Positions 43,808 to 51,911 of a DNA stretch of 64,000 nucleotides are shown piece after piece. Origin of the DNA: Sulfuricurvum sp. Its GTDB lineage: Bacteria; Campylobacterota; Campylobacteria; Campylobacterales; Sulfurimonadaceae. The position numbers and the translations under genes were made by a program. The first letter of the stretch is position 1, and each line of letters starts with the position of its first letter. The stretch covers positions 129,426-193,425 of the forward strand of contig JAUYRN010000012.1 in assembly GCA_030696775.1 (NCBI GenBank), written 5' to 3'. The notes beneath the pieces are model-generated. The model was not told where the DNA came from and made no database searches. It was given only the letters and a program-made list of their open reading frames with translations.

Positions 43808-45466
43808 TCACATGACGTGAAAAAACTTCCGAATCCGATATAACCAATCCGAGGCAAGATGCCCCTCAAAACTGATTCGTAAAAACGTCCCGCTTAGACG
43901 GCGTATAATCGTATCGACTTTGTAATCAACATCATTCGTATCGGGAAAATCTTCGCGAAAATGTACACCTCTGCTCTCTTCACGAGCCAGTGCAGACATC
44001 ACCATGGCTTCGGCAACAGTGAGTGCATTTCGAAATTCGATAATCGACAACAGTTCCACGTTATCACTTCGTTCTTTGTTGACACAAGACAAACCTGAAG
44101 ACATCTTCATCAAATAGTGGATATATTCCAATGCATTAGCAAGAGAGTCGTGATTACGAAATACTCCTGCGTTTTTATAGAGAATATTTCCGAGGTTTCG
44201 GCGCATCGTATTGATATTAAAACGGCTTTCTCCCTCTATAATAGTGTCAATATATCGCAATTCTTTTGCTACTTGAGCATAATCAATCGGCTGAAATTTC
44301 CCTTTTTTTGCCGCTTTTGCTGCATTGATTCCGGCAATTTTCCCAAAATAAGCGCCCTCTAGTAAACTATTTCCACCTAAACGGTTCGCACCATGGACAC
44401 CGCTATACGCACATTCACCACAGACAAAAATGTTATCTATGTCGCTGGAAGTATCATCTCGAGACCAAATCCCTCCCATCGTGTAGTGGGCAGAGGGAGT
44501 TATAGGAAGAAGTTCGGTGACGATATCAATACCTGCTCCATTGAGAGCATTTTTACGAGCTGATGGGAGTTTTTTGTCGATTAACGCTTCACCTAAATGT
44601 CGAAAATCAAGAAAGACTTTATGACCCGCTAGCTGATGACGAACAATATCTCGCGAGAGCTTGTCTCTGGTTTGGAGCTCATCGGTAAATCGATGACCCA
44701 TTTCATCGACGATAGTGGCACCCTCACCCCGTGCCGCTTCACTGATGAGTGTACCGCTGTTGAGCAGTGTGGTCGGATGAAACTGAACAAACTCCATATT
44801 TACCAAACGCATTTTAGCGCGCAATGCAAGTGCCAGCATATCACCGCTGGACTCCTGAGAGTTTGTCGAATGTCCTCGATAAATCCCCGCATATCCACCG
44901 CCTGCAAGGACGAGTGATTTACACGCAAAAGCAATAACCTGTGAATCACGGCGACGAAGCATCGTAATGCCGGACAGCTTCTCATTAAATGTTGCGATAC
45001 TGAGCATTAGGTGATTTGAAAACATCTTCACCCCCTCTTTACGACATTGTGTCAAAAGAGTTTGGGTAATAGACGCTCCGGTTTTATCGGCGATGTAGCA
45101 TGTACGCTTTGCTTTTGTTCCGCCAAATGGGCGTTGCGCAATCGAGCCATTTTCATCAGTATCGAAAATAACACCCATTTTTTGCAACTCATTAATAATC
45201 TCTTCAGCACCCACAACCATTCCGCTAATTGCAGAAAAACGTCCAAGATTATCGGCTCCGTTTAGCGTATCAGCAATATGATCACGGCAACTGTCATGAC
45301 GAGTTGTTTTTAGCACTGCATTTATTCCTCCCGATGCAACAGCGGAGTTTGAACGTAGTGGTGTACTTTTTGAAATCAGTGCGACCTTTAAACCTTCACG
45401 ACGAGCATAGAGTGCCGCATACAAGCCCGATATTCCACTTCCTACTACAACTACATCATACAGCAT
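43808..45466 (-). CDS. NadB/FrdA-type FAD-dependent oxidoreductase in the nifU operon
   Basis: A 552-residue flavoprotein with the Rossmann GSGISG at 9-14, the SGGINAVL FAD loop near 46, active-site RGEGA and the GANRLGGNSLLEGAYFGKIAG block. The layout fits L-aspartate oxidase or soluble fumarate reductase. No iron-sulfur or membrane subunit is next to it, so an electron-entry or NAD-synthesis role in nitrogen fixation cannot be decided. It overlaps the aldo/keto reductase gene by 11 bp. Confidence 0.8.
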   Translation of the reverse strand: MLYDVVVVGSGISGLYAALYARREGLKVALISKSTPLRSNSAVASGGINAVLKTTRHDSCRDHIADTLNGADNLGRFSAISGMVVGAEEIINELQKMGVIFDTDENGSIAQRPFGGTKAKRTCYIADKTGASITQTLLTQCRKEGVKMFSNHLMLSIATFNEKLSGITMLRRRDSQVIAFACKSLVLAGGGYAGIYRGHSTNSQESSGDMLALALRAKMRLVNMEFVQFHPTTLLNSGTLISEAARGEGATIVDEMGHRFTDELQTRDKLSRDIVRHQLAGHKVFLDFRHLGEALIDKKLPSARKNALNGAGIDIVTELLPITPSAHYTMGGIWSRDDTSSDIDNIFVCGECAYSGVHGANRLGGNSLLEGAYFGKIAGINAAKAAKKGKFQPIDYAQVAKELRYIDTIIEGESRFNINTMRRNLGNILYKNAGVFRNHDSLANALEYIHYLMKMSSGLSCVNKERSDNVELLSIIEFRNALTVAEAMVMSALAREESRGVHFREDFPDTNDVDYKVDTIIRRLSGTFLRISFEGHLASDWLYRIRKFFHVM

Positions 45467-46577
45467 AGGATTCTCGTATCAGATTCGACATGGCCTCATT
45501 TGATGCATTGGGTACATACGCCAAAATTGTATTATCAACGACATGGGCAGGAGTAACCGCACCAAAAATTGCCGTAATGGCTCCCGCACTTCGGGCAAAC
45601 TGCAATGCACTTGCTACATCCGTAAGCTCTACTGTATTCATAAGTTCCCCAATCTTAGGGCTAAACGGGCGTTTGAAGAGATTTTTCTGTAACAGTGGAG
45701 ATGAGCCTAAATAACTTAAACCATATCCTGCACAGGCATCCATAAGAGAATAATACAGCCCGTCTTCACCCTGCTGATTAGCGTAACTGTACGCATGGGG
45801 TTTCGCCATATTAAACGGACTTTGGAGGTATTTAAAACCATGATTCACACCTCCGACGCGTCGTGCGATGGTCATCACTTTGCTAAGAGAAATGTATTCC
45901 ATATGCTCCTCTTCGTACAAAAATCCATTCCATGCAGCGATTCCGTAAGCAACAATTTTTCCCTCTGCACGTAGCAGTTCAAACAGTTCAAATGCCGCTT
46001 CAATCCGATTATAGAACTCTTCCTGTTCCACATATCCGAGTTGAGTTTCGGGATTGTGAAGGAAAAAAATATCGATGGTATCAAGTGAAAGATTTTTCAA
46101 CGATTGCTCACAGCTCCAACGCAAATATGCTGGGGTCATGCAGTGCTGATCGATGATAATATCTTCTTTCGTTGCCAATTTTGGTTCAATCATATTTTCT
46201 TGAATCCAACCATACGGATTGTCAGGAAAGGGGAAATCTAGTGGTATAAATCCCCCTTTTGAGGCAATAATCACCTCTTCACGCTTTATCTCACCTGCAT
46301 CCATCATCTCCTGCAGCGCTTCACCGATTTCTCGCTCCGACATCTGATAGCGGTAATTAATCGCCGTATCGATGAAATGGACACCATTACGAAGTGCTGT
46401 TTTAATCGCGTCACTATAGTTAATAATGTAATTTTCTTCTTTGTATGGCTCCGGTTTATAGGTGCCGATTCCAAGAGAGGGGAAAAAGAGTTCTCCGTTA
46501 AAGCGGTAAAAATCTTTTGAATATGACCCAAATTTTTTGAGATACCCAAATGTCCCTTGTTTAGTTGCATGTTTCAT
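45456..46577 (-). CDS. aldo/keto reductase
   Basis: A 373-residue AKR: LGIGTYKPEP, IDTAINYRYQMSEREIGEAL (catalytic D and Y), VIASKGGF (K) and a STDTIDIFFLHNPE-like DLFLLH block. It is longer than common AKRs (~320) and carries an insert around 95-130. Substrate unknown. ATG 46577 was chosen; its ribosome site (GGGGTG) lies inside repeat copy E. It follows nifU in the same direction. Confidence 0.88.
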   Translation of the reverse strand: MKHATKQGTFGYLKKFGSYSKDFYRFNGELFFPSLGIGTYKPEPYKEENYIINYSDAIKTALRNGVHFIDTAINYRYQMSEREIGEALQEMMDAGEIKREEVIIASKGGFIPLDFPFPDNPYGWIQENMIEPKLATKEDIIIDQHCMTPAYLRWSCEQSLKNLSLDTIDIFFLHNPETQLGYVEQEEFYNRIEAAFELFELLRAEGKIVAYGIAAWNGFLYEEEHMEYISLSKVMTIARRVGGVNHGFKYLQSPFNMAKPHAYSYANQQGEDGLYYSLMDACAGYGLSYLGSSPLLQKNLFKRPFSPKIGELMNTVELTDVASALQFARSAGAITAIFGAVTPAHVVDNTILAYVPNASNEAMSNLIRESYAV

Positions 46578-46580
46578 GCA

Positions 46581-46655
46581 GAACACCCCATGAGCAAAGC
46601 CCATAGGGCTACGCTAGCCGCTATGGCACTAAAGCTTGCCCCATCCGGGGCAGAG
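46581..46655 (-). repeat. nif-region hairpin repeat, copy E
   Basis: Minus orientation, between nifU and the aldo/keto reductase gene. Stem 1 TGCCCC/GGGGCA (46637-46652), core AGCTTTAGTGCCATAGCGGC, then AGCGTAGCC. The 3' stem is a diverged ATGGGC/GCTCAT hairpin. Its end supplies the ribosome-binding region of the downstream gene. Confidence 0.75.
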
Positions 46656-46670
46656 GTCATTAGTATCATC

Positions 46671-47648
46671 TTAGACGACCATCACGCGCAAGTTGGATTT
46701 GAGTTTAAAGTTCAACATATCCTGCATTCCAGCAAGTGTCGTCGTCGTGTTCATTGAACAGCTCATACACTCACCCTTGTACTGGATGTAAAGCTCATGA
46801 CCGTCCTCAACTTCTTTAAGATCGATAACTTCGACATCTCCATTATCCGCTTTGAGCGTTGGACGAATGTACTCTTCGAGTATCGATTCGATGCTTCGGA
46901 GTTTTTGAACCAAACTCATCGCATTGAAATTACCGTCCCCTTTTGCTTCTTTGATCTTCTTGCTGATTGCTTCTTTGGTAAGCTCACCTTGAATTTCTGC
47001 AAGCATATCTACAAGATAGACATCTTTTTTCTCATGACCGCCCGGCTTAATACATGATTTGCAAAAACCGCCCGCTTTGGTATAGTCGGTAATTGCTTCG
47101 ATGGAGTCAAGTTTGTTGAGTTTAATCACTTCTTTGAGGGTATCGAGACTAACACGTGCGCATTCGCAAACGATAAACTCCGTCTCGAACTCTGACATAT
47201 CCACCCCTTTATAGATGGATGCCGCTTTTTTGATAACGTCGTATGCCATAACCGAGCAGTGCATTTTTTGTCCAGGTACCGCCGGAATATCTTCCTCATC
47301 ACGAAGTGCTTTTTCTACGTCGATGTTGGTAATCTTCAATGCCTCATCTACTGTTTTATCCATACACAGTTCAGCCATCATATCGGAGCTTGCGATCGCA
47401 GTTCCACATCCGAAGCTTTTAAAACGGCTTTTGATAATAACATCGTTTTTAGGATCAATCATCCAGTACAACCGTACGGCATCTCCACAGCTCTCCGCAC
47501 CGAAATCAGCGATAATAAGTTGCTTTTGAGCTGCATCTGCCTCTTCTTGAGTGATCTCTCCCATATTGATAGGATCGTTCATTCGTCGTTGAACCTCGAG
47601 TGAATACTCTTCCCATAATGCTCCGCCGATTAATGTGTCTCGTGCCAT
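46671..47648 (-). CDS. nifU: NifU Fe-S cluster scaffold
   Basis: A 325-residue three-domain NifU. The IscU-like scaffold has C54, C81 and C131; the central Bfd-like [2Fe-2S] domain has C161, C163, C196 and C199; the C-terminal Nfu domain has CMSC at 294-297. It assembles clusters for nitrogenase. ATG 47648 follows AAGGAG; the frame to 47684 would begin upstream of this. The operon continues to the AKR, NadB-like and nifT genes. No nifS is seen next to it. Confidence 0.95.
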   Translation of the reverse strand: MARDTLIGGALWEEYSLEVQRRMNDPINMGEITQEEADAAQKQLIIADFGAESCGDAVRLYWMIDPKNDVIIKSRFKSFGCGTAIASSDMMAELCMDKTVDEALKITNIDVEKALRDEEDIPAVPGQKMHCSVMAYDVIKKAASIYKGVDMSEFETEFIVCECARVSLDTLKEVIKLNKLDSIEAITDYTKAGGFCKSCIKPGGHEKKDVYLVDMLAEIQGELTKEAISKKIKEAKGDGNFNAMSLVQKLRSIESILEEYIRPTLKADNGDVEVIDLKEVEDGHELYIQYKGECMSCSMNTTTTLAGMQDMLNFKLKSNLRVMVV

Positions 47649-47684
47649 TGATTGCTCCTTGATGGATGATATTATCCGAGACAT

Positions 47685-47700
47685 TGCAAATGACGTTCTA
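47685..47700 (-). promoter_or_regulatory. sigma-54-like promoter for the nifU operon
   Basis: Minus-strand TAGAACGTCATTTGCA matches TnGnACG-N4-TTGCA, the consensus with two -24 changes. It ends 36 nt before ATG 47648 and is nearly identical to the tpx site. Confidence 0.55.
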
Positions 47701-47734
47701 GTTATAAATAGACATTTTTGTCATTCATGTAGTT

Positions 47735-47750
47735 AGGAATAAAATATGCA
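47735..47750 (+). promoter_or_regulatory. sigma-54-like promoter for the PII-like gene
   Basis: AGGAATAAAATATGCA has the invariant GG-N10-GC doublets. It ends 122 nt before ATG 47873, with repeat copy B in between, the same arrangement as before AAA/VWA pair 1. Confidence 0.4.
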
Positions 47751-47772
47751 GTAGTAGATTTGTTAGAATAAT

Positions 47773-47848
47773 ATTCTGCCCCCCATGGGGCTAGCTTCAG
47801 TGCCCTAGTGGCTAGCGTAGCTTATCGGGACGCGTTCCGATTGGCGTT
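47773..47848 (+). repeat. nif-region hairpin repeat, copy B
   Basis: Stem 1 GCCCC/GGGGC (47778-47791), core AGCTTCAGTGCCCTAGTGGC, AGCGTAGC, then 3' stem ATCGG (47824-47828)/CCGAT (47837-47841). It lies in the leader of the PII-like gene in sense orientation. Confidence 0.8.
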
Positions 47849-47872
47849 TTAATTAAATAAAAAGGATTTACA

Positions 47873-48268
47873 ATGTTTCAAATTACCGCTGTATTTAACC
47901 GTCACTGCCTTAACGATGTTTTACGAGAACTTTTCGACAACGAAATCGAAGGGGTCACGGTTATGGACGTCATCGGAAAAGGATCATTAGGAATTGCAGA
48001 AAAAAATAACGCACCCGACTTATTCCCAAAAGTAATGCTTCTGATCGTTGTTTCAGATGAGGCACATAAAGCAACTGCGATGGAATGCATTCGAGCACAC
48101 ACACAAGACTTAGGACACGGTGCCGGTAAAATGTGGGTAACACCTGTTATAGAAGTTGAACGTATCCGGACGGGAGAAAAAGACGAGACAGCACTCGCAC
48201 AACCAGCACCTCGCGCTACTGCTAAAACCAATACATTCTATACGGCTGTTGATACACCATCAAGCTAA
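47873..48268 (+). CDS. PII-family nitrogen regulatory protein, divergent
   Basis: A 131-residue protein with the PII C-terminal signature (GHGAGKMWVTPVIEVERIRTGE near 84-105) and an N-terminal beta-strand pair. The T-loop is short and lacks the usual uridylylated RYRGAEY-type tyrosine, and a ~25-residue tail follows the fold. It therefore resembles PII-like/NifI-type proteins more than GlnB/GlnK. It is divergent from nifU and likely senses nitrogen or energy status for nitrogenase. Confidence 0.8.
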   Translation: MFQITAVFNRHCLNDVLRELFDNEIEGVTVMDVIGKGSLGIAEKNNAPDLFPKVMLLIVVSDEAHKATAMECIRAHTQDLGHGAGKMWVTPVIEVERIRTGEKDETALAQPAPRATAKTNTFYTAVDTPSS

Positions 48269-48270
48269 GA

Positions 48271-50397
48271 TTAACTATCCAATGGAAAAGTGATTTTAAA
48301 ACAGGCTCCACGTTCTGTATTGTAAACGCTTAATGTTCCATTTCCATGTTTTTCTACAATCGATTTTGACATATAAAGCCCAATACCTGTTCCATTTTTT
48401 TCCATTTTTGTACTGAAATAAGGTTCAAAAATGTGGTTTAGAATCTCTTCAGGTATTCCACCGCCATTATCTTCAATTTCCAAGTATCTCATCGTTCCTT
48501 CGCGCATTGTTCGAATCCATATTGTTGGTTCAGATGTTGCATTATCCATCAATACATCTTCTGCATTTTTGATTAAATTGAGAATAACCTGTCGTATTTC
48601 ACGCGGGTATGTTTTAAAGGAATCATTTGCCTGGAAATCTGTCTCCACCTTAATCAATTTACTAATCAATACCGGCTTGATCATGGCAAGACTCCCTTCA
48701 ACCAGTTCTCTCCAAGTTGTTGATTCTTTTACTTTATCTTCTTTAAAAAAATTCCTAAAATCGTTTATAGTATTGGAAAGTTCCAAAGAGAGCTCACTAA
48801 TAAGATCAAGCTTTTGAGTAAAATGCTCCTTCTCGTACTGATCCATCATTACTTCAAGACTTAACAATCCTGAAATAGCGGAAATGGAAGCTAGAGGCTG
48901 TCGCCACTGATGGGCAATCATATTGATCATTTCCCCCATAGCTGCATGTCGAGACTGCATCATCATCAAATCATCTTTATTTTTAAGCTCCGTCACATCC
49001 ATGGCAGAGGAAACAACAGCCTTTTTGCCATCAATTAAACCAAAAGGAGCTGAACTAAACTGCCACGTTACTTTTGATCCAGATTTACTGTAAAATGAAA
49101 ATTCTCCTTCATCGATTTTTTCGGTAATTGTAAACAAAGAACGGATATGTTCTTTTACTTTTTCAGGATTTTCTTTATGCGATTTATCAACCCAAATATC
49201 CGTTGTGGGTGTTTCTTCCAGAGTATATCCACAGCTGTCTTTCCATGCTTTGTTAATTTTTACAATCGTACCGTCTTGAGTATGCAAAATTATGGGATTA
49301 GGTGCTGTATCTATGATGGTTTCAAGTTCATTATTGAGAGCTCTGATTTCAGAAGTCATTTTACGCGCCATAGTTTGCGCTTGTTCTACTGTTTGCGAAA
49401 AAGAGAGTCCCGTAAGTAACAAAAGTAATGATATGGGCAAACCAGCCAGTATTATCAATCGATAATGATCGCTATTAATCGTTTCTTTAAAGGACGCTTG
49501 TGTCTGAAAAACTACTGTCCAAGTTTGTCCATACATCTCAATTGGAATCGTTGACGTAAAGAGCGGTTTATTCTTGGTAAAATTATCACTCTTATAAAGA
49601 AGATTTTCCTCGTTAACCAATATCCCAGAATAAAGTTTCACCGCTATATTAGGATCTTGCTTAGCTAGAATTTCACTCATCAGATCTTCAGCACGAAAAG
49701 GAGCATACACAAAACCTTCAAAATATTTATTTCTTTGCGCTTGTGTTAGAGATGCCTCTGAAGTATGATAAAACGGTACGTACATTAAAAAACCAGCTTG
49801 AATATTGGTCTTATTTTCTTGCACCAGTGTCACTTTGCTCGACAGAGTAATCTCTCCTGTATCACGCGCATGGATCATGGCCTTTTTACGAATGGGGTTG
49901 GTAAACATATCGTAACCGATAGCCCGTTTATTCCTCTCGTCTAGTGGTTCAAGATAGATAATCGAATAATATTCTTCCCTTTTTACAGATGGCTTAATTT
50001 CATATTCTGGAAATCCGTCCTTACGCATTTGAGAAATATGCGCTGAAAGTTGATCAGAAGGGATGAGTTTTGAAAATCCAATTCCCTGGAGTCCAGGATA
50101 ATGCTCTGCCATTTCTAGGCTTGAAAAATAAAGATTCCATTTTTGACGATTCATTTTTTCAACTGTATTTAATAATGCCGTACCGCTTTGCAGTGTATTT
50201 GCATAAGTCTCCATCCTATGATTGATTTTATTAATTGTTTCAATGGTTGATCTGTCAAAACGGATTTTGGCCTCATCCATCGCATCATTTCGTGCATTCA
50301 ACCAGAACAAAAATGTTATGGCAAGAGCAATAATAAAACCGATCCACGCAATCATGGTAGATCGAAATAATTCTATAACAGTGCGAGACGATAACAT
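48271..50397 (-). CDS. CHASE-PAS histidine kinase (cassette 2, last gene)
   Basis: A 708-residue membrane kinase: TM1 about 15-37, a periplasmic CHASE domain (IGFSKLIPSDQ; YLEPLDERNKRAIGYDM; ARDTGEITLSSKVTL), TM2 near 315, PAS about 350-460, H-box MIAHQWRQPL with H496, and HATPase GTGIGLY near 670. ATG 50397 begins 1 bp after the preceding stop; the open frame extends upstream to 50538 without support. It pairs with the REC-PilZ regulator upstream. Confidence 0.92.
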   Translation of the reverse strand: MLSSRTVIELFRSTMIAWIGFIIALAITFLFWLNARNDAMDEAKIRFDRSTIETINKINHRMETYANTLQSGTALLNTVEKMNRQKWNLYFSSLEMAEHYPGLQGIGFSKLIPSDQLSAHISQMRKDGFPEYEIKPSVKREEYYSIIYLEPLDERNKRAIGYDMFTNPIRKKAMIHARDTGEITLSSKVTLVQENKTNIQAGFLMYVPFYHTSEASLTQAQRNKYFEGFVYAPFRAEDLMSEILAKQDPNIAVKLYSGILVNEENLLYKSDNFTKNKPLFTSTIPIEMYGQTWTVVFQTQASFKETINSDHYRLIILAGLPISLLLLLTGLSFSQTVEQAQTMARKMTSEIRALNNELETIIDTAPNPIILHTQDGTIVKINKAWKDSCGYTLEETPTTDIWVDKSHKENPEKVKEHIRSLFTITEKIDEGEFSFYSKSGSKVTWQFSSAPFGLIDGKKAVVSSAMDVTELKNKDDLMMMQSRHAAMGEMINMIAHQWRQPLASISAISGLLSLEVMMDQYEKEHFTQKLDLISELSLELSNTINDFRNFFKEDKVKESTTWRELVEGSLAMIKPVLISKLIKVETDFQANDSFKTYPREIRQVILNLIKNAEDVLMDNATSEPTIWIRTMREGTMRYLEIEDNGGGIPEEILNHIFEPYFSTKMEKNGTGIGLYMSKSIVEKHGNGTLSVYNTERGACFKITFPLDS

Positions 50398-50398
50398 A

Positions 50399-51901
50399 TC
50401 AAAGTGCTTTAAATTCACGAATAAGTTCCAGTTGGCGTTTAGCAATATAATCGAGTAATTTATCGTGATATACCGATGAAAGTTCAAAAAGAAATACAAT
50501 ATGAAAAGTTTTAGAAAGAGTATCAATCCGATAAACACTGCCGCTAATTGAGAGGCTTAAAGGCTGTTTATAGCTCTCCAATACCACCGCCAGTTTAGCC
50601 ATGTCCCCTACAGCAAAACCGGCTGGCATCGCATCTAATTCGACTTTAAGCGAGCAAATAGAAATATCAATGATCCGTGTTTTACCCAGAAATTTTATCT
50701 CATTACGAAACAACGTAGCACTGTGGCGTTCTTCGTCAAGTTCTAGACGAATATTAACACGTTGATCCGCGCTTTCATGAACAAACTGCATATCCGAAAA
50801 AGTCACGGTTTGTTGATCAAAATCAATTAAATTAGTTACTTTACACAAAACACTGTAGGGGAAAAGCTCCGATGTAACCGTAATATTTTTTGCCAATTTA
50901 ATCGCTTTTAGTTGAGAATAAGCTGTTTTTAATACAATTTTTTTCTCTTCCATTTTAAGGAGTACCGCACTGTTAACAATCGTCAAACCGCGATAAAAAT
51001 TATGAAGCTTGACCTCTGAACCATTCTCTTTTATAACATTCATCAGCTTCATAACAGCCGAACAATCTTGAAATTTTTGATCCTTTTTGGCTGTATTCCC
51101 ATCGAAGATCATCATTAAATTCAGATCAGAAATATCATCAAACGAAAGTATGATAAACCCTTCTTTGTAAGGGATTGTCCTAAGCTTCATTATCAAATGC
51201 CGAGCTTCACTATCGTAATTGAGCACTTTAGTATGAAAGAGTTTCCCTGGATTTTGAAGTGCAGCTTCAAACCAGCCAGTTTCCGAAGTCGAATATAAAA
51301 ATCCTTGATGCTCTAAAAGTAATTCTGTAAGTCCACCATGTAGCTGCATAAATTCATCAAGAGTTTTTACTCCAAAAAAATCAAGAAACTGCCGATTAAC
51401 AAGAATAGGCTTTTCCTGATCTAACATCATAATAAGATTATTTTGATAATTAAAGATATCGCTCATCTGCTTTTCAAAAATCCGCTTGTGTCGTTCATTG
51501 TTAATTACGACAACGACGGCATGAAGTGCTGCAATAAGAACTGGAACTTTTGTAGGTTTGGAAAGGTAGCGAAAGGCTCCGATTTCAATAGCTTCGTGCA
51601 AATACTCTTTTTCATCAAAAGCAGAGAGAAAAAGTATCCGAACATCACTGTTATCTGCTTTAATCATTTTTGCCAAATCAAACCCGCTCATTCCTGGCAT
51701 CTTAATATCCGTTAAGAGGATATCAGGGATATTTTTACAGTATTGTTCATACCCTTTCTCAGCATTTTCAGCATAATCCAAATGAGGGAAAAATTTTGTC
51801 AATAAATTGACTATACTCTCACGAAGACCTTTATTATCTTCAATATAAAGGATCTTTACGTCCCGACCCAATGTTATTAATTCTTCAACAATAGTATTCA
51901 T
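50399..51901 (-). CDS. REC-PilZ response regulator
   Basis: A 500-residue protein. The receiver domain (about 14-130) has phospho-acceptor D65 (LLTDIKMPGMSGFD). A middle PAS-like region covers about 150-260. The C-terminal PilZ domain shows RxxxR at 381-385 and DISxxS at 412-417 (usually DxSxxG), so c-di-GMP binding is likely but the last Gly is replaced. It combines phosphorylation and c-di-GMP input. ATG 51901 chosen, 10 bp after the HD-GYP stop. Confidence 0.85.
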   Translation of the reverse strand: MNTIVEELITLGRDVKILYIEDNKGLRESIVNLLTKFFPHLDYAENAEKGYEQYCKNIPDILLTDIKMPGMSGFDLAKMIKADNSDVRILFLSAFDEKEYLHEAIEIGAFRYLSKPTKVPVLIAALHAVVVVINNERHKRIFEKQMSDIFNYQNNLIMMLDQEKPILVNRQFLDFFGVKTLDEFMQLHGGLTELLLEHQGFLYSTSETGWFEAALQNPGKLFHTKVLNYDSEARHLIMKLRTIPYKEGFIILSFDDISDLNLMMIFDGNTAKKDQKFQDCSAVMKLMNVIKENGSEVKLHNFYRGLTIVNSAVLLKMEEKKIVLKTAYSQLKAIKLAKNITVTSELFPYSVLCKVTNLIDFDQQTVTFSDMQFVHESADQRVNIRLELDEERHSATLFRNEIKFLGKTRIIDISICSLKVELDAMPAGFAVGDMAKLAVVLESYKQPLSLSISGSVYRIDTLSKTFHIVFLFELSSVYHDKLLDYIAKRQLELIREFKAL

Positions 51902-51911
51902 TTCAATAATC

